Positions 16,580 through 25,642 are shown, counted from the first letter of the stretch. The stretch is 33,338 nt of DNA from an uncultured Eubacteriales bacterium (GCA_902796435.1 CADBPG010000128.1:1-33338); one strand, 5' to 3'. Notes: a model not told the origin generated them from the letters alone. Translations and numbers: made by a program.

Positions 16580-17788
16580 TTACTTTTTCTTCTGGTAGAT
16601 GGTGACGGCGGTCAGCATGGCCAGCACGCCGATGACAGCGCAGATGATGAGGGAGATCGTATATCCGCCGCTCCAGTCATAAATATAACCGATGATGCTG
16701 GTGCCAAAGGCGTTGACGATGGACATGACCATGGAGACCTTCGGATAGGTGGCGGAGTACTGTGCGGTGCCGAAGGCATCCCGGCAAAGCAGGACCAGAC
16801 TGACGGTGGGCAGGGTATAGACGACGCCGAACAGGACCGCGAAGGGGATCATCAGGCCGGCAACATGCACGGTCAAAAGCAGCAGCGCCGCAGTAGTGAA
16901 GATGATGCAGTACAGGATGATGGTACGTTTCGCACCGATCTTGTCGGCCAGTGCGCCGAACAGGAGTTTGCCGCAGGTATTGGCTACCAGACAGGCGGAA
17001 AGCATGCCGGAGCCGATGGCAGCGGCGAACCCGAAGGAGGTGGCCACGCTGGGCATGTGCGGCGGGAAGGAGGAGATGAAGGCGACCAGGACGGCGTAAC
17101 CGAAGGCCAGCAGCAGGATGGTCTTGTTGATACCGGAGGCCTCCTGGTTTTGTGTTGCCTGTGTATCTGTGGTCTCGGCCTTGGTGTAGCCCATGAGTTC
17201 CAGATCCAGGTCTTCCGCGCGGAAGGCGATGGGCAGCAGAATGGCCGGCAGATACATTGCCAGAATGATGGCACCGTCCACTACGTAGGCCAGCCGCCAG
17301 CCGGCTTTTTCGATAATGGCGGAAAGCACGGGAGAGAACACCGCTCCGGCAATTCCGCTGCAGCCCATGGCGATACTGGTGATCAGTCCGGTGCTGGAAT
17401 AATACCAGTTGGTGATGATCATCGTGACGGCCACATTGCCCACAACGCCGGCTGCGAAGCCGCGGAGGGCGTTGAACAGGTACAGCGGGATCAGGGAACT
17501 GCAGATGGCCAGCAGCATGGTGCAGCCGGCAAAGACAACAGCGCCGATGATCATCAGTTTGCGGAAGTTCGTGGAGCGCAGGTACTTGGCGGCCCACATG
17601 CCGCCGACCGCGAAAACCAGATTGCTGATCGTGAGTGTCATACTGACGCTGCCGCGTCCGACGCCCAGTTCCTCTGCGATCGGAGAGAAGAACAAGCCGG
17701 AGACGTTGGTCAGCATGCCCATGGAAGCGGCTGCCATACCGCAGATCGCGATCAGGACCAATAAGTATTTTCCTTTGAGGAGTTTCAT
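16580..17788 (-). CDS. Major facilitator superfamily transporter
   Basis: The 402-residue product has about twelve membrane segments in two halves and an MFS layout: first helix LVLIAICGMAAASMGMLTNV, SPIAEELGVGRGSVSMT, a central cytoplasmic loop (about 195-225) rich in Thr/Gln/Glu, then LLFGALADKIGAKRTII, the conserved loop of the second half. The SxxAxELGxxRxxVS pattern and conserved Tyr-rich segments resemble the oxalate/formate (OFA) antiporter group, which moves small organic anions. I start at ATG 17788 (MKLLKGKYL), where the conserved sequence begins. An upstream in-frame ATG at 17902 would lie before the promoter. The ribosome site is weak. It is monocistronic, with its own promoter and terminator. 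Substrate unknown. Confidence 0.88.
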   Translation of the reverse strand: MKLLKGKYLLVLIAICGMAAASMGMLTNVSGLFFSPIAEELGVGRGSVSMTLTISNLVFAVGGMWAAKYLRSTNFRKLMIIGAVVFAGCTMLLAICSSLIPLYLFNALRGFAAGVVGNVAVTMIITNWYYSSTGLITSIAMGCSGIAGAVFSPVLSAIIEKAGWRLAYVVDGAIILAMYLPAILLPIAFRAEDLDLELMGYTKAETTDTQATQNQEASGINKTILLLAFGYAVLVAFISSFPPHMPSVATSFGFAAAIGSGMLSACLVANTCGKLLFGALADKIGAKRTIILYCIIFTTAALLLLTVHVAGLMIPFAVLFGVVYTLPTVSLVLLCRDAFGTAQYSATYPKVSMVMSIVNAFGTSIIGYIYDWSGGYTISLIICAVIGVLAMLTAVTIYQKKK

Positions 17789-17833
17789 CAGAGGATCCGC
17801 CTTTTTTATCTTTAGATTAAAAACACTAGAACT

Positions 17834-17862
17834 ATAGTAGCAAAATAAAAAGTCAGCGTCAA
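17834..17862 (-). promoter_or_regulatory. Sigma-A-type promoter of the MFS gene
   Basis: TTGACG (17862-17857) and TACTAT (17839-17834) on the minus strand have a 17-base spacer. It is back to back with the argC promoter, the two -35 boxes being 11 bases apart. Confidence 0.75.
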
Positions 17863-17873
17863 CTGAAAATCCC

Positions 17874-17902
17874 TTTACGAATCCGAGAAAACAGGTTATC
17901 AT
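17874..17902 (+). promoter_or_regulatory. Sigma-A-type promoter of argC
   Basis: TTTACG (17874-17879) and TATCAT (17897-17902) have a 17-base spacer, 38 bases before the argC start. Confidence 0.6.
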
Positions 17903-17940
17903 ACAAAGAAGTACAGTATTAGAAAGGATGCTATGGAATC

Positions 17941-18981
17941 ATGATCAAAGCAGGCATCATTGGAGCGACCGGCTATGCCGGAGAGGAACTGGTACGTATC
18001 CTGCTGCGGCATCCGGACGTGGAGATCGTCTGGTATGGGTCCCGCAGCTATGTGGATCAGCCCTACGCTGACGTATATAGAAACTTTTTCAAATTAGTGG
18101 AGGCAGACTGTTTCGACGATGATCTGCCGCAGCTGGCCAAGGAGGCAGATGTCATCTTCACCGCCACACCCCAGGGATATCTGGCCAGTGTGATGACGGA
18201 GGAACTGTTGGGTCAGGTCAAGTTCATCGACCTGTCCGCGGACTACCGCCTGAAAGACGTCCAGGTGTATGAGCAGTGGTACAAGATCGAGCATAAATCC
18301 CCCCAGTTCCTGGAGGAAGCGGTCTACGGCCTGTGCGAGATCCACCGGGAGGACATCAAAAAAGCCCGTCTTGTGGCGAACCCCGGCTGCTATACCACCT
18401 GTTCCATCCTCACCGCCTGGCCGCTGGTCAAGGAAGGCCTGATCGATGCGGACACCCTTATCATCGATGCGAAATCCGGTGTTTCCGGCGCGGGCCGCAG
18501 CGCGAAGACGGCGAACCTGTTCAGCGAAGTCAACGAGAGCATCAAGGCCTATGGTGTGACCACCCATCGGCATACGCCGGAGATCGAGGAGCAGCTGTCC
18601 CTGGCCGCCGGCCGTCCGCTGACCTTAAGTTTCACGCCCCATCTGGTGCCCATGAACCGCGGCATCCTGGTTACCGCCTATGCTTCCTTGAAAGAAGGTG
18701 TGACGGAGCAGGATCTGCGCGACGCGCTGGAAAAACAGTATCAGAACGAGCCCTTCATCCGCATCCTGCCGAAGGGCGTCTGCCCGGAGACCCGCTGGGT
18801 GGAAGGCAGCAATTATGTCGATATCAATGTGCTGGTCGACAAACGTACGAACCGTGCGATCCTGATGGGCGCCATCGATAACCTGGTCAAGGGCGCGGCC
18901 GGTCAGGCAGTGCAGAATATGAATCTGATGTTCGGACTTTCGGAAACGGCAGGCCTGGACCTGGTACCGCTGTTCCCGTAA
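17941..18981 (+). CDS. argC: N-acetyl-gamma-glutamyl-phosphate reductase
   Basis: This 346-residue protein is full-length ArgC, which reduces N-acetylglutamyl phosphate to the semialdehyde with NADPH, step 3 of arginine synthesis. The NADP-binding GATGYAG is at residues 8-14. The catalytic cysteine is C150 in VANPGCYTT, and the conserved histidine region is THRHTPEI. DLSADYRL, SGVSGAG and FTPHLVPMNRGI are family signatures. It starts behind AGAAAGGA at ATG 17941. An esterase gene follows after 17 bases, and the other arg genes resume 2.7 kb later. It has its own promoter, divergent from the MFS gene. The decamer TACAGTATTA at 17912-17921 also occurs before the second arg unit. Confidence 0.97.
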   Translation: MIKAGIIGATGYAGEELVRILLRHPDVEIVWYGSRSYVDQPYADVYRNFFKLVEADCFDDDLPQLAKEADVIFTATPQGYLASVMTEELLGQVKFIDLSADYRLKDVQVYEQWYKIEHKSPQFLEEAVYGLCEIHREDIKKARLVANPGCYTTCSILTAWPLVKEGLIDADTLIIDAKSGVSGAGRSAKTANLFSEVNESIKAYGVTTHRHTPEIEEQLSLAAGRPLTLSFTPHLVPMNRGILVTAYASLKEGVTEQDLRDALEKQYQNEPFIRILPKGVCPETRWVEGSNYVDINVLVDKRTNRAILMGAIDNLVKGAAGQAVQNMNLMFGLSETAGLDLVPLFP

Positions 18982-18998
18982 ACTAAAGGAGGAGTAAC

Positions 18999-20315
18999 AT
19001 GAGTCGAGAAGTGGTCACGAAGTATGGTCGTATTGCCGGTATCGAGCAGGAGTCCTGGATGGAATTCCGTGGCATTCCCTTTGCCAAGGCCCCGGTGGGC
19101 GAACTGCGCTGGAAGGCGCCTGTAGCACCGGAATCTTGGGAAGGTACCTATTACGCGGACCAGTTCAAGGCCAAATCCATGCAGAGAGAAGGTTCTTCTC
19201 CGCCATGGGACAAGGACTTTTATGATGATCCGGCCTTCGAGCGTCCTTCATCGGAGGATTGCCTGTACCTGAACATCTGGACACCGAAGGATGCCGAGAA
19301 CTGCCCTGTGGCCATCTGGATCCATGGGGGTGCCTTCTTGGGCGGCTTCTCCAGTGAGAAAGAATTCGATGGTGCGGCATACGCCAAGCGCGGTGTCATC
19401 TTCGTGAGCATCCAGTACCGTCTGGGCGTCCTTGGATTCCTGGCCCATCCCTGGCTGACCGCGGAAGCCGGCACCTCTGGCAACTACGGTATTCTGGACC
19501 AGATCGCAGCCATCAACTGGGTCTATGACAATATTGCTGCTTTTGGTGGAGATCCTGAAAATATCACCATCTTCGGACAGAGTGCCGGCGCCATGAGCGT
19601 CCAGACGCTGATCTCTTCTCCGCTGACCGGGGACCGCATCAAGCGGGCAATCCTGCAGAGCGGCGGCTCCTACGGGGAAGGCCTGCACCGGGATATGACC
19701 CTGGCCGAGGCGGAGCAGTATGGCCTGATGTTCTCGGAAATGATGCAGGCGGAGGATCTTGCGGCTTTGCGTGCGATGCCTGCAGAGGAGATCTTCGCCG
19801 CCACCGATGCTTTCATGGCCAAGGCCATGCCACAGGCACGCGGCCTGTTCCTGACGCCCAATATCGATGGCATCCTGCTCACGGACGGATATTATGCCGC
19901 GATCGATCAGGGCAAGATCAAGGACATTCCGTATATGCTGGGCAGCACCAAGAACGATATCACGGTCGAGGGCGATCCCAAGGATCCGACGGAATCTCCG
20001 CTGCATCGGGGCTGCCTTGCCTTCTCCAAAAAGCTGGAGGAGCTGGGCCGCAAACCCGCCTATGTATATTATTTCCAGCGCAACCTGCCGGGAGACGAGC
20101 AGGGCGCCTGGCATTCCGCAGAGCTTTGGTACATGATGGGCACGCTGAGCCGTTGCTGGCGTCCCTTCACACCGGAGGACTACGCCTTGTCCGACCAGAT
20201 GCTGGATTACTGGTGCAACTTCATGCGCAATGGGGATCCCAACGGCGCAGGTCTGCCGGAGTGGAAACCCTGCAGCAGCGCAGACGGTTTCGTACAGACA
20301 TTTGATGTGGAGTAA
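18999..20315 (+). CDS. Type B carboxylesterase
   Basis: The 438-residue protein is an alpha/beta hydrolase of the carboxylesterase type B family (para-nitrobenzyl esterase group). It shows the oxyanion loop WIHGGAFLGG (107-116), the segment EDCLYLNIW, the nucleophile S195 in IFGQSAGAMS, and a histidine at H372 in GAWHSAELWYM. The acid member of the triad is not obvious to me. At 438 residues it is shorter than most members (about 480-550). It lacks a signal peptide. A strong AAAGGAGGAG site lies 17 bases after argC, so it is probably cotranscribed with argC, though no link to arginine synthesis is known. It may hydrolyse acyl esters of small molecules. Confidence 0.92.
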   Translation: MSREVVTKYGRIAGIEQESWMEFRGIPFAKAPVGELRWKAPVAPESWEGTYYADQFKAKSMQREGSSPPWDKDFYDDPAFERPSSEDCLYLNIWTPKDAENCPVAIWIHGGAFLGGFSSEKEFDGAAYAKRGVIFVSIQYRLGVLGFLAHPWLTAEAGTSGNYGILDQIAAINWVYDNIAAFGGDPENITIFGQSAGAMSVQTLISSPLTGDRIKRAILQSGGSYGEGLHRDMTLAEAEQYGLMFSEMMQAEDLAALRAMPAEEIFAATDAFMAKAMPQARGLFLTPNIDGILLTDGYYAAIDQGKIKDIPYMLGSTKNDITVEGDPKDPTESPLHRGCLAFSKKLEELGRKPAYVYYFQRNLPGDEQGAWHSAELWYMMGTLSRCWRPFTPEDYALSDQMLDYWCNFMRNGDPNGAGLPEWKPCSSADGFVQTFDVE

Positions 20316-20326
20316 AAGAATCATAA

Positions 20327-20377
20327 AAAGGGGCATGTGTGGAGCAGCTTACATCAGCTGTACCATACATGCCCCTT
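20327..20377. terminator. Bidirectional terminator between the esterase and EIIC-like genes
   Basis: AAAGGGGCATGT (20327-20338) pairs with ACATGCCCCTTT (20367-20377 region), with a second inner pairing AGCAGCT/AGCTG. The A-run and T-run flanks suit both converging transcripts. Confidence 0.8.
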
Positions 20378-20395
20378 TGGGGTATTTGTTGGAAA

Positions 20396-21487
20396 TCAGA
20401 GCTTCATATCTCCCTCTTTGACCCAGCCCAGGTTCTTTGCGAGCATATGGAAGAGCAGGGAGAAGATGGCCGGCAGTACAAAGGAGATCAGGATCAGGCC
20501 GATCCAGTCGAAGGCGGTGATGGCGGCCTTGGTGCCGGCAGCCACATCGTTCACCCAGCCGGTGTATACGCCGATCTGGCCCACCAGACCGCAGGTGCCC
20601 ATGCCGGAGGAGACTGGAGCGCCGTTCATCTGCAGTTTGAACAGGCAGGTGGCCAGGGGACCGGTGATGGCGGAGGCCAGGGTCGGTGCGATCCATATGC
20701 GGGGGTTCTTGACGATATTGCCCATCTGCAGCATGGAGGTGCCGATGCCCTGGGAGACCAGACCGCCCCAGCGGTTCTCTTTGAAGGAAATGACTGCGAA
20801 ACCGATCATCTGTGCACAGCAGCCGGCTACGGCGGCACCGCCGGCAAGACCGGTCAGTCCCAGAGCCGCGCAGATCGCCGCGGAGGAGATGGGCAGTGTC
20901 AGCGCCATGCCCACCAGCACAGATACCAGGATGCCCATCAGGAAGGGCTGCAGTTCCGTTGCCCACATGATCAGCCCGCCAAACCACTGGGCCGCCTGGC
21001 CGATGGGCGGAGCGATCAGCCAGGAAAGGAAGATGCCGACGCCGATGGTGACCAGAGGCGTCACCAGGATGTCGACCTTGGTCTCCTTGGAGACCGCCTT
21101 GCCGCATTCCGCGGCGATGATCGCGATGATGAGGACGGCCAAGGGGCCGCCGGCACCGCCCAGTGCGTTCGCGGCGAAACCGACAGAGATCATGGAGAAC
21201 AGGACCAGCGGCGGGCACTTGAGGGCGAAGCCGATGGCGGTAGCCATGGCCGGTCCGCTCATGGCGGAGGCGATCCCGCCGACCGTATAAGAGCTTTCAC
21301 CGATCGTGGCGACCGGCTGTGTCAAAAATGAAAGCTGGAACTGGGTCCCGATGGTGTTGATGATGGTGCCGATCAGCAGGGAGCAGAAGAGACCCTGAGC
21401 CATGGCGCCCAACGCATCGATCCCGTACCGCTTCAGCGAGATCTCGATATCTTTACGTTTCAGAAATGCCTGGAATCTGTTTTGCAT
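20396..21487 (-). CDS. PTS EIIC-like membrane protein (EIIC_2 type), orphan
   Basis: The 363-residue protein has about ten hydrophobic segments. Glycine-rich motifs (GGIASAMSGPAMATAIGFAL, ANALGGAGGPLAVL, NGAPVSSGMGTCGLVGQIG) are typical of the PTS_EIIC_2 family, a clade resembling sugar phosphotransferase membrane units. Most members are encoded without EIIA and EIIB, as here, so it may not be a phosphorylating permease. I place the start at ATG 21487 (MQNRFQAFLKRKDIEISLKR) because a promoter lies just upstream. An earlier in-frame ATG at 21532 would fall at the predicted transcription start, and one at 21598 before the promoter. It is oriented against, and interrupts, the arginine genes. Its substrate is unknown. 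Confidence 0.85.
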   Translation of the reverse strand: MQNRFQAFLKRKDIEISLKRYGIDALGAMAQGLFCSLLIGTIINTIGTQFQLSFLTQPVATIGESSYTVGGIASAMSGPAMATAIGFALKCPPLVLFSMISVGFAANALGGAGGPLAVLIIAIIAAECGKAVSKETKVDILVTPLVTIGVGIFLSWLIAPPIGQAAQWFGGLIMWATELQPFLMGILVSVLVGMALTLPISSAAICAALGLTGLAGGAAVAGCCAQMIGFAVISFKENRWGGLVSQGIGTSMLQMGNIVKNPRIWIAPTLASAITGPLATCLFKLQMNGAPVSSGMGTCGLVGQIGVYTGWVNDVAAGTKAAITAFDWIGLILISFVLPAIFSLLFHMLAKNLGWVKEGDMKL

Positions 21488-21532
21488 CGTGCTTTTGTCA
21501 AACCTTTCTGGCAGAATATATACTTCAAGCAT

Positions 21533-21561
21533 ACTATACGTTTCATAGGTTCCTGAGTCAA
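21533..21561 (-). promoter_or_regulatory. Sigma-A-type promoter of the EIIC-like gene
   Basis: TTGACT (21561-21556) and TATAGT (21538-21533) on the minus strand have a 17-base spacer, giving a leader of about 40 bases. Confidence 0.75.
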
Positions 21562-21676
21562 TTGGTAAAAATCCCAAAAATCCTGCATGACGATGCATAG
21601 AAAGAGAATAATATGGGCATTTATATGAATAATTATGCAGATTTGCGGGAAATTTGTTGGTTTTTCCTCTTTACTA

Positions 21677-21706
21677 AATTGAATAAATACAGTATTATAA
21701 TCAATT
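21677..21706 (+). promoter_or_regulatory. Probable promoter and operator of the GNAT-argJBD operon
   Basis: A -10 box TATAAT lies at 21696-21701, with no clear -35. It sits inside an inverted repeat AATTGA (21677-21682) / TCAATT (21701-21706). The A/T-rich TTGAAT half resembles ARG boxes bound by ArgR/AhrC. The decamer TACAGTATTA (21688-21697) is shared with the region before argC. Confidence 0.5.
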
Positions 21707-21735
21707 GAAAACTAAAAAATAGAAAAGAAGAAAAA

Positions 21736-22209
21736 ATGACAGAACATACATATCAGATCCGCGTCATGCGGGACGAGGATTACCAGGAGGTCCACAAACT
21801 GTGGAAGCAGATCTCCGGTTTCGCCATGCGGACGCTGGACGATTCGGAAGAGGGCGTGCTGCGGTTCATCCACCGTAATCCCACCACCAGCATCGTGGCA
21901 GAGATGGAAGGCGAGATCGTCGGAACGATCCTGGCAGGGCATGATGGCCGGCAGGCCAGCTTCTATCACGTCTGTGTCCGCAAGGACCGGCGGAACATGG
22001 GGATCGGGACCGCCATGGTCACGGCGGCCATGCGGGCCTTGAACGAGGAGCACGTCAACAAGATCACCCTGGTGGCCTTCCGGAAGAATGAGGTCGGCAA
22101 CCGGTTCTGGCAGCACGTGGGCTGGAAGATCCGGGAAGACGTCAATGTGTACGAGTTTGTTTTGAACGACAAGAATATATCGACATTCAATGAAGAGGTA
22201 TCCTTATGA
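21736..22209 (+). CDS. GNAT acetyltransferase, candidate short N-acetylglutamate synthase
   Basis: The 157-residue protein is a single GNAT domain. It has an acetyl-CoA pyrophosphate loop RRNMGIGTAM, the central strand VRK, and the later WQHVGWKIREDVNVYEF segment. It begins the argJ-argB-argD operon, and its stop overlaps the argJ start by four bases (ATGA), so the proteins are made together. ArgJ of the recycling kind still needs a starter supply of N-acetylglutamate, so a short, amino-acid-kinase-free synthase is a natural role; short NAGS enzymes are known in other bacteria. The evidence is positional, and the protein could instead acetylate another amine. The ATG at 21736 follows AGAAAAGAAG. 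Confidence 0.8.
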   Translation: MTEHTYQIRVMRDEDYQEVHKLWKQISGFAMRTLDDSEEGVLRFIHRNPTTSIVAEMEGEIVGTILAGHDGRQASFYHVCVRKDRRNMGIGTAMVTAAMRALNEEHVNKITLVAFRKNEVGNRFWQHVGWKIREDVNVYEFVLNDKNISTFNEEVSL

Positions 22210-23429
22210 AAATCATCGATGGTGGAGTGACATCCGCAAAAGGTTTTAAAGCGGCCTGCACGGCCGCGGGCATCAAGTATAAGGATCGGACCGACATGGC
22301 CATGCTGGTCAGTGAGCAGCCCTGTGTCACCGCCGGTACCTTCACCCGCAACCTGGTCAAGGCGGCGCCGGTCCTGTGGGATCGGGCGATCGTAGAAAAC
22401 GCGGGCCCAGCGCAGGCGGTGGTCATCAACGCGGGTATCGCCAATGCCTGCACCGGCGAGGAAGGCTTCGATGCCTGCCGGAAAACGGCAGCCGCGGTGC
22501 AGGAGATCTGTGGCTTTGCACCGGAGCAGGTCTTCGTAGCCTCCACCGGTGTCATCGGCGCACAGCTGCCGGTGGAAAAACTGACGAAGGGCGTACAGGC
22601 CATGGTCCCACAGCTGGACGCTTCCCGGGAAGCCGGACATACAGCTGCCCGGGCCATCATGACCACGGATACCCTGCCGAAGGAAGCCTGCGTCGCTGTC
22701 GAGATCGATGGCGTCACGGTCACCATCGGCGGCATGTGCAAGGGCTCCGGCATGATCCATCCGAACATGGGCACCATGCTCTGCTTCATCACCACCGATG
22801 TGGTGATCGAGAAAGCATTGCTGCAGAAAGCCCTGTCGGAAACGGTGGATGAGACCTACAACATGGTCTCCGTCGATGGTGATACCTCCACCAACGACAC
22901 CTGCCTGATCCTGGCCAACGGCCTGGCTGGCAATGCGCCGATCGCTGAAGAGGGTGCTGCCTACGAAGCCTTTAAGGAAGGCCTGATGGCGGTCAACAAG
23001 GCACTGGCCATGAAGATCGCTGGGGACGGCGAAGGCGCCACGGCCCTGTTCGAAGTCATCGTGAAGAACGCGGCCAACAGAGAAGATGCCAGGACCTTAA
23101 GTAAGTCGGTCGTCACCTCCAGCCTGTCCAAGGCGGCGGTCTATGGCCATGACGCGAACTGCGGACGTTTCCTCTGCGCCTTGGGTTATTCCGGTGTGGA
23201 CTTCGACCCTGATCAGGTGGACATGTGGTTCCAAAGTGAGCATGGCACCCTGCAGGTGGCGGCAAACGGTGTCATCCTGCAATATAGCGAAGAAAAAGCG
23301 GCTGAAATCATGACCACAGAGCACTTTACCGTGGTCTGCGATATGAAGCAGGGCACGGCGGAAGCCACTGCCTGGGGCTGTGATCTGACCCATGAATATG
23401 TGACGATCAACGCGGATTACCGGTCATAA
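22206..23429 (+). CDS. argJ: Glutamate N-acetyltransferase (ArgJ)
   Basis: The 407-residue protein is full-length ArgJ, which moves the acetyl group from N-acetylornithine to glutamate and may also use acetyl-CoA. It self-cleaves into alpha and beta chains before a nucleophilic threonine. That site is KGSGMIHPNMGTMLCF, with the threonine at T190. The preceding residue is G189, where most ArgJ proteins have alanine. Other signatures are STGVIGAQLP, SVDGDTSTNDT and the oxyanion TG pair (residues 114-115). The start overlaps the GNAT stop, and argB follows after 12 bases. Whether it is mono- or bifunctional cannot be read from the sequence. Confidence 0.96.
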   Translation: MKIIDGGVTSAKGFKAACTAAGIKYKDRTDMAMLVSEQPCVTAGTFTRNLVKAAPVLWDRAIVENAGPAQAVVINAGIANACTGEEGFDACRKTAAAVQEICGFAPEQVFVASTGVIGAQLPVEKLTKGVQAMVPQLDASREAGHTAARAIMTTDTLPKEACVAVEIDGVTVTIGGMCKGSGMIHPNMGTMLCFITTDVVIEKALLQKALSETVDETYNMVSVDGDTSTNDTCLILANGLAGNAPIAEEGAAYEAFKEGLMAVNKALAMKIAGDGEGATALFEVIVKNAANREDARTLSKSVVTSSLSKAAVYGHDANCGRFLCALGYSGVDFDPDQVDMWFQSEHGTLQVAANGVILQYSEEKAAEIMTTEHFTVVCDMKQGTAEATAWGCDLTHEYVTINADYRS

Positions 23430-23441
23430 GAAGGAGAGCAA

Positions 23442-24362
23442 ATGATAATGAGAGATTCTGTAATGAACAGCAATGAGATGCAGAACTTCATCGATAAGGC
23501 GCAGGTCCTGATCGAGGCCCTGCCCTATATCCGCCGGTTCAACCGTCGGATCATCGTTGTCAAGTACGGCGGTTCGGCCATGCTGGACGAGGAACTGAAG
23601 AACCAGGTCATCGAGGACGTGACACTGCTGAAGCTGGTCGGCTTCAAACCCATCATCGTCCATGGCGGCGGCAAGGACATCAGTGCGTGGGTCAAGAAGA
23701 GCGGCATGGAGCCCCGGTTCGTCAACGGTCTGCGTGTCACGGACGAGCCCACCATGGAGATCGCCGAGATGGTCCTGAACCGGGTCAACAAGTCTCTGGT
23801 GCAGAAGGTGGAGAAGCTGGGCGTCCTGGCGGCCGGTATCAGCGGCAAGGACGGCGGCCTGCTCAAGGTCAAGAAGAAGTACTCCGGCGGCGAGGACATC
23901 GGCTTCGTTGGTGAGGTGGAGCAGGTCAATCCGAAGATCCTGTTTGACCTGCTGGAAAAGGACTTCCTGCCAATCGTCTGCCCCATCGGTTACGATGACA
24001 ATTTCGACACCTACAATATCAACGCGGATGACGCGGCCTGCGCCATCGCGAAGGCGGTCAATGCTGAGAAGCTGGCCTTCCTGACCGATATCGAGGGCGT
24101 CTACAAGGATCCTTCCGACCGTTCCACCCTGATCTCCGAACTGTCGGTGTCTGAGGCCGAAGGCCTGATCCATGATGGCGTGATCGGCGGCGGTATGCTG
24201 CCCAAGCTGGGCAACTGCATCGACGCCATCGAGAACGGCGTCAGCCGGGTCCATATCCTGGACGGCCGTATCGCCCATTGCCTGTTGTTGGAGATCTTTA
24301 CGAACCGCGGTATCGGCACGGCCATCATCGCGAACGATCAGGAGCGTTTTTACCATGAATAA
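23442..24362 (+). CDS. argB: Acetylglutamate kinase
   Basis: The 306-residue protein is acetylglutamate kinase, step 2 of arginine synthesis. [11 protein letters not shown] places the ATP-contacting lysine at K41. [36 protein letters not shown] and GGGMLPKL are conserved. The N-terminal helix [20 protein letters not shown] is the extension found in hexameric, arginine-sensitive ArgB enzymes, so feedback inhibition is plausible. The ATG at 23442 lies five bases after AAGGAG; in-frame ATGs at 23448 and 23463 are alternatives. Its 3' end overlaps argD by eight bases, so the two are translationally coupled. Confidence 0.97.
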   Translation: MIMRDSVMNSNEMQNFIDKAQVLIEALPYIRRFNRRIIVVKYGGSAMLDEELKNQVIEDVTLLKLVGFKPIIVHGGGKDISAWVKKSGMEPRFVNGLRVTDEPTMEIAEMVLNRVNKSLVQKVEKLGVLAAGISGKDGGLLKVKKKYSGGEDIGFVGEVEQVNPKILFDLLEKDFLPIVCPIGYDDNFDTYNINADDAACAIAKAVNAEKLAFLTDIEGVYKDPSDRSTLISELSVSEAEGLIHDGVIGGGMLPKLGNCIDAIENGVSRVHILDGRIAHCLLLEIFTNRGIGTAIIANDQERFYHE

Positions 24363-25554
24363 GCAAGCATATATCGATCAGGCGGAAGCCCATCTGTTCC
24401 ATGTATATAATCGTTTTCCGGTGGTCTTCGACCATGGAGAAGGCGTCTACCTGTACGATACCGATGGCAAGCAGTATCTGGACTTTGCCTCCGGTATCGG
24501 CGTCATGGCGTTAGGCTACAGTGATCCGGAATATACGGCGGCTGTGCAGGAGCAGGTCGGCCGTCTGCTGCATACCTCGAACCTGTACTATACGCCGCAG
24601 GTCGCGGCTGCCGGTGAGGCGGTCTGCCGGGTGTCCGGAATGGACAAGGTCTTCTTCACCAACTCTGGAGCGGAGGCCATCGAAGGCGCCATCAAGACGG
24701 CGAAGAAGTATGCTTCCCGTCGGGACGGCCATGCCGGTCATGAAGTGATCGCCATGCAGCAGTCCTTCCACGGCCGTACCGTCGGCGCGCTGTCCGTCAC
24801 CGGTACAGACCATTACCGCGAACCCTTCTATCCGCTGATGGGCGGTGTCAAGTTCGCCAACTTCAATGATCTGGACTCCGTCAAGGCTTTGATGAATGAA
24901 AACGTCTGCGCGATCCTGGTGGAGACCGTACAGGGCGAGGGTGGTATCTATCCCGCCGAGCCGGCCTTCCTGGAAGGTCTGCGTGCCCTCTGCGACCAGT
25001 ACGATGCGCTGCTGATCCTGGATGAGATCCAGTGCGGCATGGGCCGTTCCGGCTCCATGTACGCTTTCCAGCAGTACAATGTCAAGCCGGATATCCTGAC
25101 CACGGCCAAGGCCCTGGGTCTGGGTGTCCCGGTGGGCGCCTTCGCGGTCACCCAGAAAGTGGCGGATGCCTCTCTGGTACCGGGCGATCATGGCACGACC
25201 TATGGCGGCAATCCCCTGGTCTGCGCGGCGGTAGCCAAATCCGTCGAACTGATGGAACAGCGGCAGATCCCCAAACACGTGCAGGAGATGACTCCCTATC
25301 TGGTGGAGACCCTGCAGTATTTCGTGGACAAGTATGACTGCGTCACGGCGCAGCGCGGCATGGGCTTCATGCGTGGCTTAGTCCTGACCATCCCCGTGGG
25401 CCCGGTGGTGGCAAAGGCTCTGGAAGAGGGGCTGATCGTCTTGTCCGCGGGCAAGGATGTCCTGCGTCTGCTGCCGCCGCTGGTCATGGAAAAAGAAGGC
25501 ATCGACGAGATGAAGGAAAAACTCACGAAGGTGCTGGACAGCTTCCAGGCCTGA
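24355..25554 (+). CDS. argD: Acetylornithine aminotransferase
   Basis: The 399-residue protein is a class III PLP aminotransferase of the ArgD type, which makes N-acetylornithine from the semialdehyde. It shows [29 protein letters not shown], the aspartate D223 in [14 protein letters not shown] and the PLP lysine K252 in [16 protein letters not shown]. Length is normal. It overlaps argB by eight bases and ends the operon before a strong terminator. No argF, argG or argH is in the window. Similar enzymes can act on succinyl-diaminopimelate, but the operon makes the arginine role clear. Confidence 0.97.
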   Translation: MNKQAYIDQAEAHLFHVYNRFPVVFDHGEGVYLYDTDGKQYLDFASGIGVMALGYSDPEYTAAVQEQVGRLLHTSNLYYTPQVAAAGEAVCRVSGMDKVFFTNSGAEAIEGAIKTAKKYASRRDGHAGHEVIAMQQSFHGRTVGALSVTGTDHYREPFYPLMGGVKFANFNDLDSVKALMNENVCAILVETVQGEGGIYPAEPAFLEGLRALCDQYDALLILDEIQCGMGRSGSMYAFQQYNVKPDILTTAKALGLGVPVGAFAVTQKVADASLVPGDHGTTYGGNPLVCAAVAKSVELMEQRQIPKHVQEMTPYLVETLQYFVDKYDCVTAQRGMGFMRGLVLTIPVGPVVAKALEEGLIVLSAGKDVLRLLPPLVMEKEGIDEMKEKLTKVLDSFQA

Positions 25555-25580
25555 AACTGAACAAAACTATAGAATCCAAG

Positions 25581-25616
25581 AAAGGCTGTGCAAGAATCGT
25601 TTTGCACGCCTTTTTT
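25581..25616 (+). terminator. Intrinsic terminator of the arg operon
   Basis: AAAGGC(T)GTGCAA pairs with TTGCACGCCTTT around GAATCGT, followed by a T-run. Confidence 0.92.
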
Positions 25617-25642
25617 CTCTGTTCAGGCAGGCGTTTGTGTGC

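Noticed and set aside
16334-17764. Plus-strand frame of over 470 codons across the palindrome array and the MFS gene
   Set aside because: Gly/Asp/Gln-rich low-complexity translation typical of antisense frames; the minus-strand transporter explains the DNA.
20339-21331. Plus-strand frames opposite the EIIC-like gene
   Set aside because: Antisense of a well-conserved membrane protein, starting within a terminator hairpin.
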